This document shows positions 63,378-64,000 of a DNA stretch of 64,000 nt, piece after piece (within the stretch, counting starts at the first letter, position 1; each line of letters opens with the position of its first letter). The position numbers were made by a program, and so were the translations under genes. The notes under the pieces were generated by a model, which was given only the letters and a program-made list of their open reading frames with translations, ran no database searches and was not told where the DNA came from. The DNA is taken from contig NZ_CP030053.1 in the NCBI RefSeq assembly GCF_004114955.1, positions 1,488,001-1,552,000 on the forward strand. Direction: 5' to 3'. This stretch comes from Bradyrhizobium guangzhouense (lineage in GTDB: Bacteria > Pseudomonadota > Alphaproteobacteria > Rhizobiales > Xanthobacteraceae).

Positions 63378-64000
63378 ATGAAGATTACAACCTTGGACGA
63401 AAGCGCCTACTCCGCCGCGTTCGGCATCGAGATGGCCCCGGTTGGTAGCCTTGCCGGCCCAGGCGGAGCCGCAAGTTTCGGGCGCGTCTTGCCGGGAGGT
63501 GAGACAACACCGCACCAGCATGACGAAGCCGAGGCATTCGTCATACTCAAGGGCGCGGGCGAGCTGGTCGTCGACAACGTCATCCACGGCGTCGGCCCGG
63601 GCTCGGTCGCCGTATTCGAGCCCTTTGAAACACACACGTTGCGGAATTCGGGCGGCGTGCCGCTGGAGTTCTTGGACCTCTATGGCCGCGATCCAGCCCG
63701 CGCGGCCGAAGCGGCCAAGAAGACCGGCAAGGAGCGCTTTGCCGATCGGCCTGTCTTCGTCTTTTCGACGCCGCCCACGCCAAATGGCGACCTTCATCTG
63801 GGGCATCTCTCCGGCCCCTATCTCGGCGCCGACGTCTTCGTCCGCTTCCAACGCATGAACGGGGTCGCAGCCTATCACCTCACCGGCAGCGACGATTTCC
63901 AAAGCTACGTGGTCGCCCGCGCCAACCAGGAAAACACCGACCCTCCACGCGTCGCCGCGCATTATGCCTCGGAAATTCGCGCGACGCTTTCTCTCATCGA
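63378..64000 (+). CDS. Cupin-methionyl-tRNA-synthetase-like fusion, N-N bond-forming type (5' part)
   Basis: The frame is open from the ATG at 63378 to the window edge (207 residues seen). Residues about 25-110 are a cupin: TTPHQHDEAEAFVILKG and the later EPFETHTLRN carry the metal-binding histidines. From about 130 comes a class I aminoacyl-tRNA synthetase catalytic start of the MetRS type: STPPTPNGDLHLGHLSGPY with HLGH as the HIGH motif, then VFVRFQRMNG and LTGSDDFQSY. This didomain order is that of Spb40/Tri28-type enzymes, which couple N6-hydroxylysine to an amino acid through an N-N bond. It starts 25 bases after the DAO gene. Confidence 0.85.
   Translation, partial: MKITTLDESAYSAAFGIEMAPVGSLAGPGGAASFGRVLPGGETTPHQHDEAEAFVILKGAGELVVDNVIHGVGPGSVAVFEPFETHTLRNSGGVPLEFLDLYGRDPARAAEAAKKTGKERFADRPVFVFSTPPTPNGDLHLGHLSGPYLGADVFVRFQRMNGVAAYHLTGSDDFQSYVVARANQENTDPPRVAAHYASEIRATLSLI

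Noticed and set aside
1..64000. CRISPR arrays, insertion sequences or phage genes
   Set aside because: I saw no regularly spaced repeats, no transposase motif and no phage structural gene.

Overview
The window looks like a chromosomal segment of a Bradyrhizobium-type alphaproteobacterium. The DNA is GC-rich. It carries a five-gene napEDABC nitrate reductase operon with an FNR/FixK2-type box, a Caulobacter-like fliF-fliG-fliH-fliN-flbD flagellar operon next to sciP, pmtA, and many short palindromic intergenic repeats of the sort scattered through Bradyrhizobium genomes. The genus call is inference from gene content and order.

Layout. 1-7.3 kb: the end of an FtsX/MacB-type ABC exporter, purA, and several small envelope proteins. 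7.4-10.5 kb: msrB, msrA and a TPR-plus-caspase-fold protein. 10.6-16 kb: a RecD-like helicase, then napEDABC on the minus strand, facing a membrane-anchored AraC-type regulator across the FixK-type box. 17.5-25.6 kb: a luciferase-like monooxygenase, a dihaem cytochrome c, an SLT transglycosylase, a LysR/cupin divergent pair, rpsU, cspA and small stress-type genes. 25.9-37 kb: a sugar isomerase with a Gfo/Idh dehydrogenase, a secreted (alpha/alpha)6-type protein, a VOC protein, a small double-glycine-leader peptide, a serine hydrolase, a P450, a flavin reductase and an M20 peptidase. 37-45.4 kb: flagellar genes flbD, fliN, fliH, fliG, fliF, sciP, flgD and fliK. 45.7-48.6 kb: mnmA, pmtA and a tRNA-Met.

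The most interesting part starts after the tRNA and runs off the right edge (about 50.1-64 kb). It is a non-ribosomal peptide cluster whose right arm encodes three enzymes in a row: a lysine/ornithine N-hydroxylase, a DAO-type flavin oxidase, and a protein fusing a cupin to a methionyl-tRNA-synthetase-like domain. In actinomycete pathways (s56-p1, triacsin, and the pyrazole C-nucleosides) this same trio makes an N-N bond by coupling N6-hydroxylysine to an amino acid and then releasing a hydrazino acid. Here the trio sits beside a two-module NRPS (C-A*-T-C-A-T) whose first adenylation domain has lost its core motifs. With it are two MbtH proteins, an unusual SDR-like/alpha-beta-hydrolase fusion with a cysteine in the nucleophile elbow, and one unrecognised helical protein. 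I infer a hydrazine-containing peptide pathway that I do not recognise as a described cluster. The last gene is cut by the window edge.
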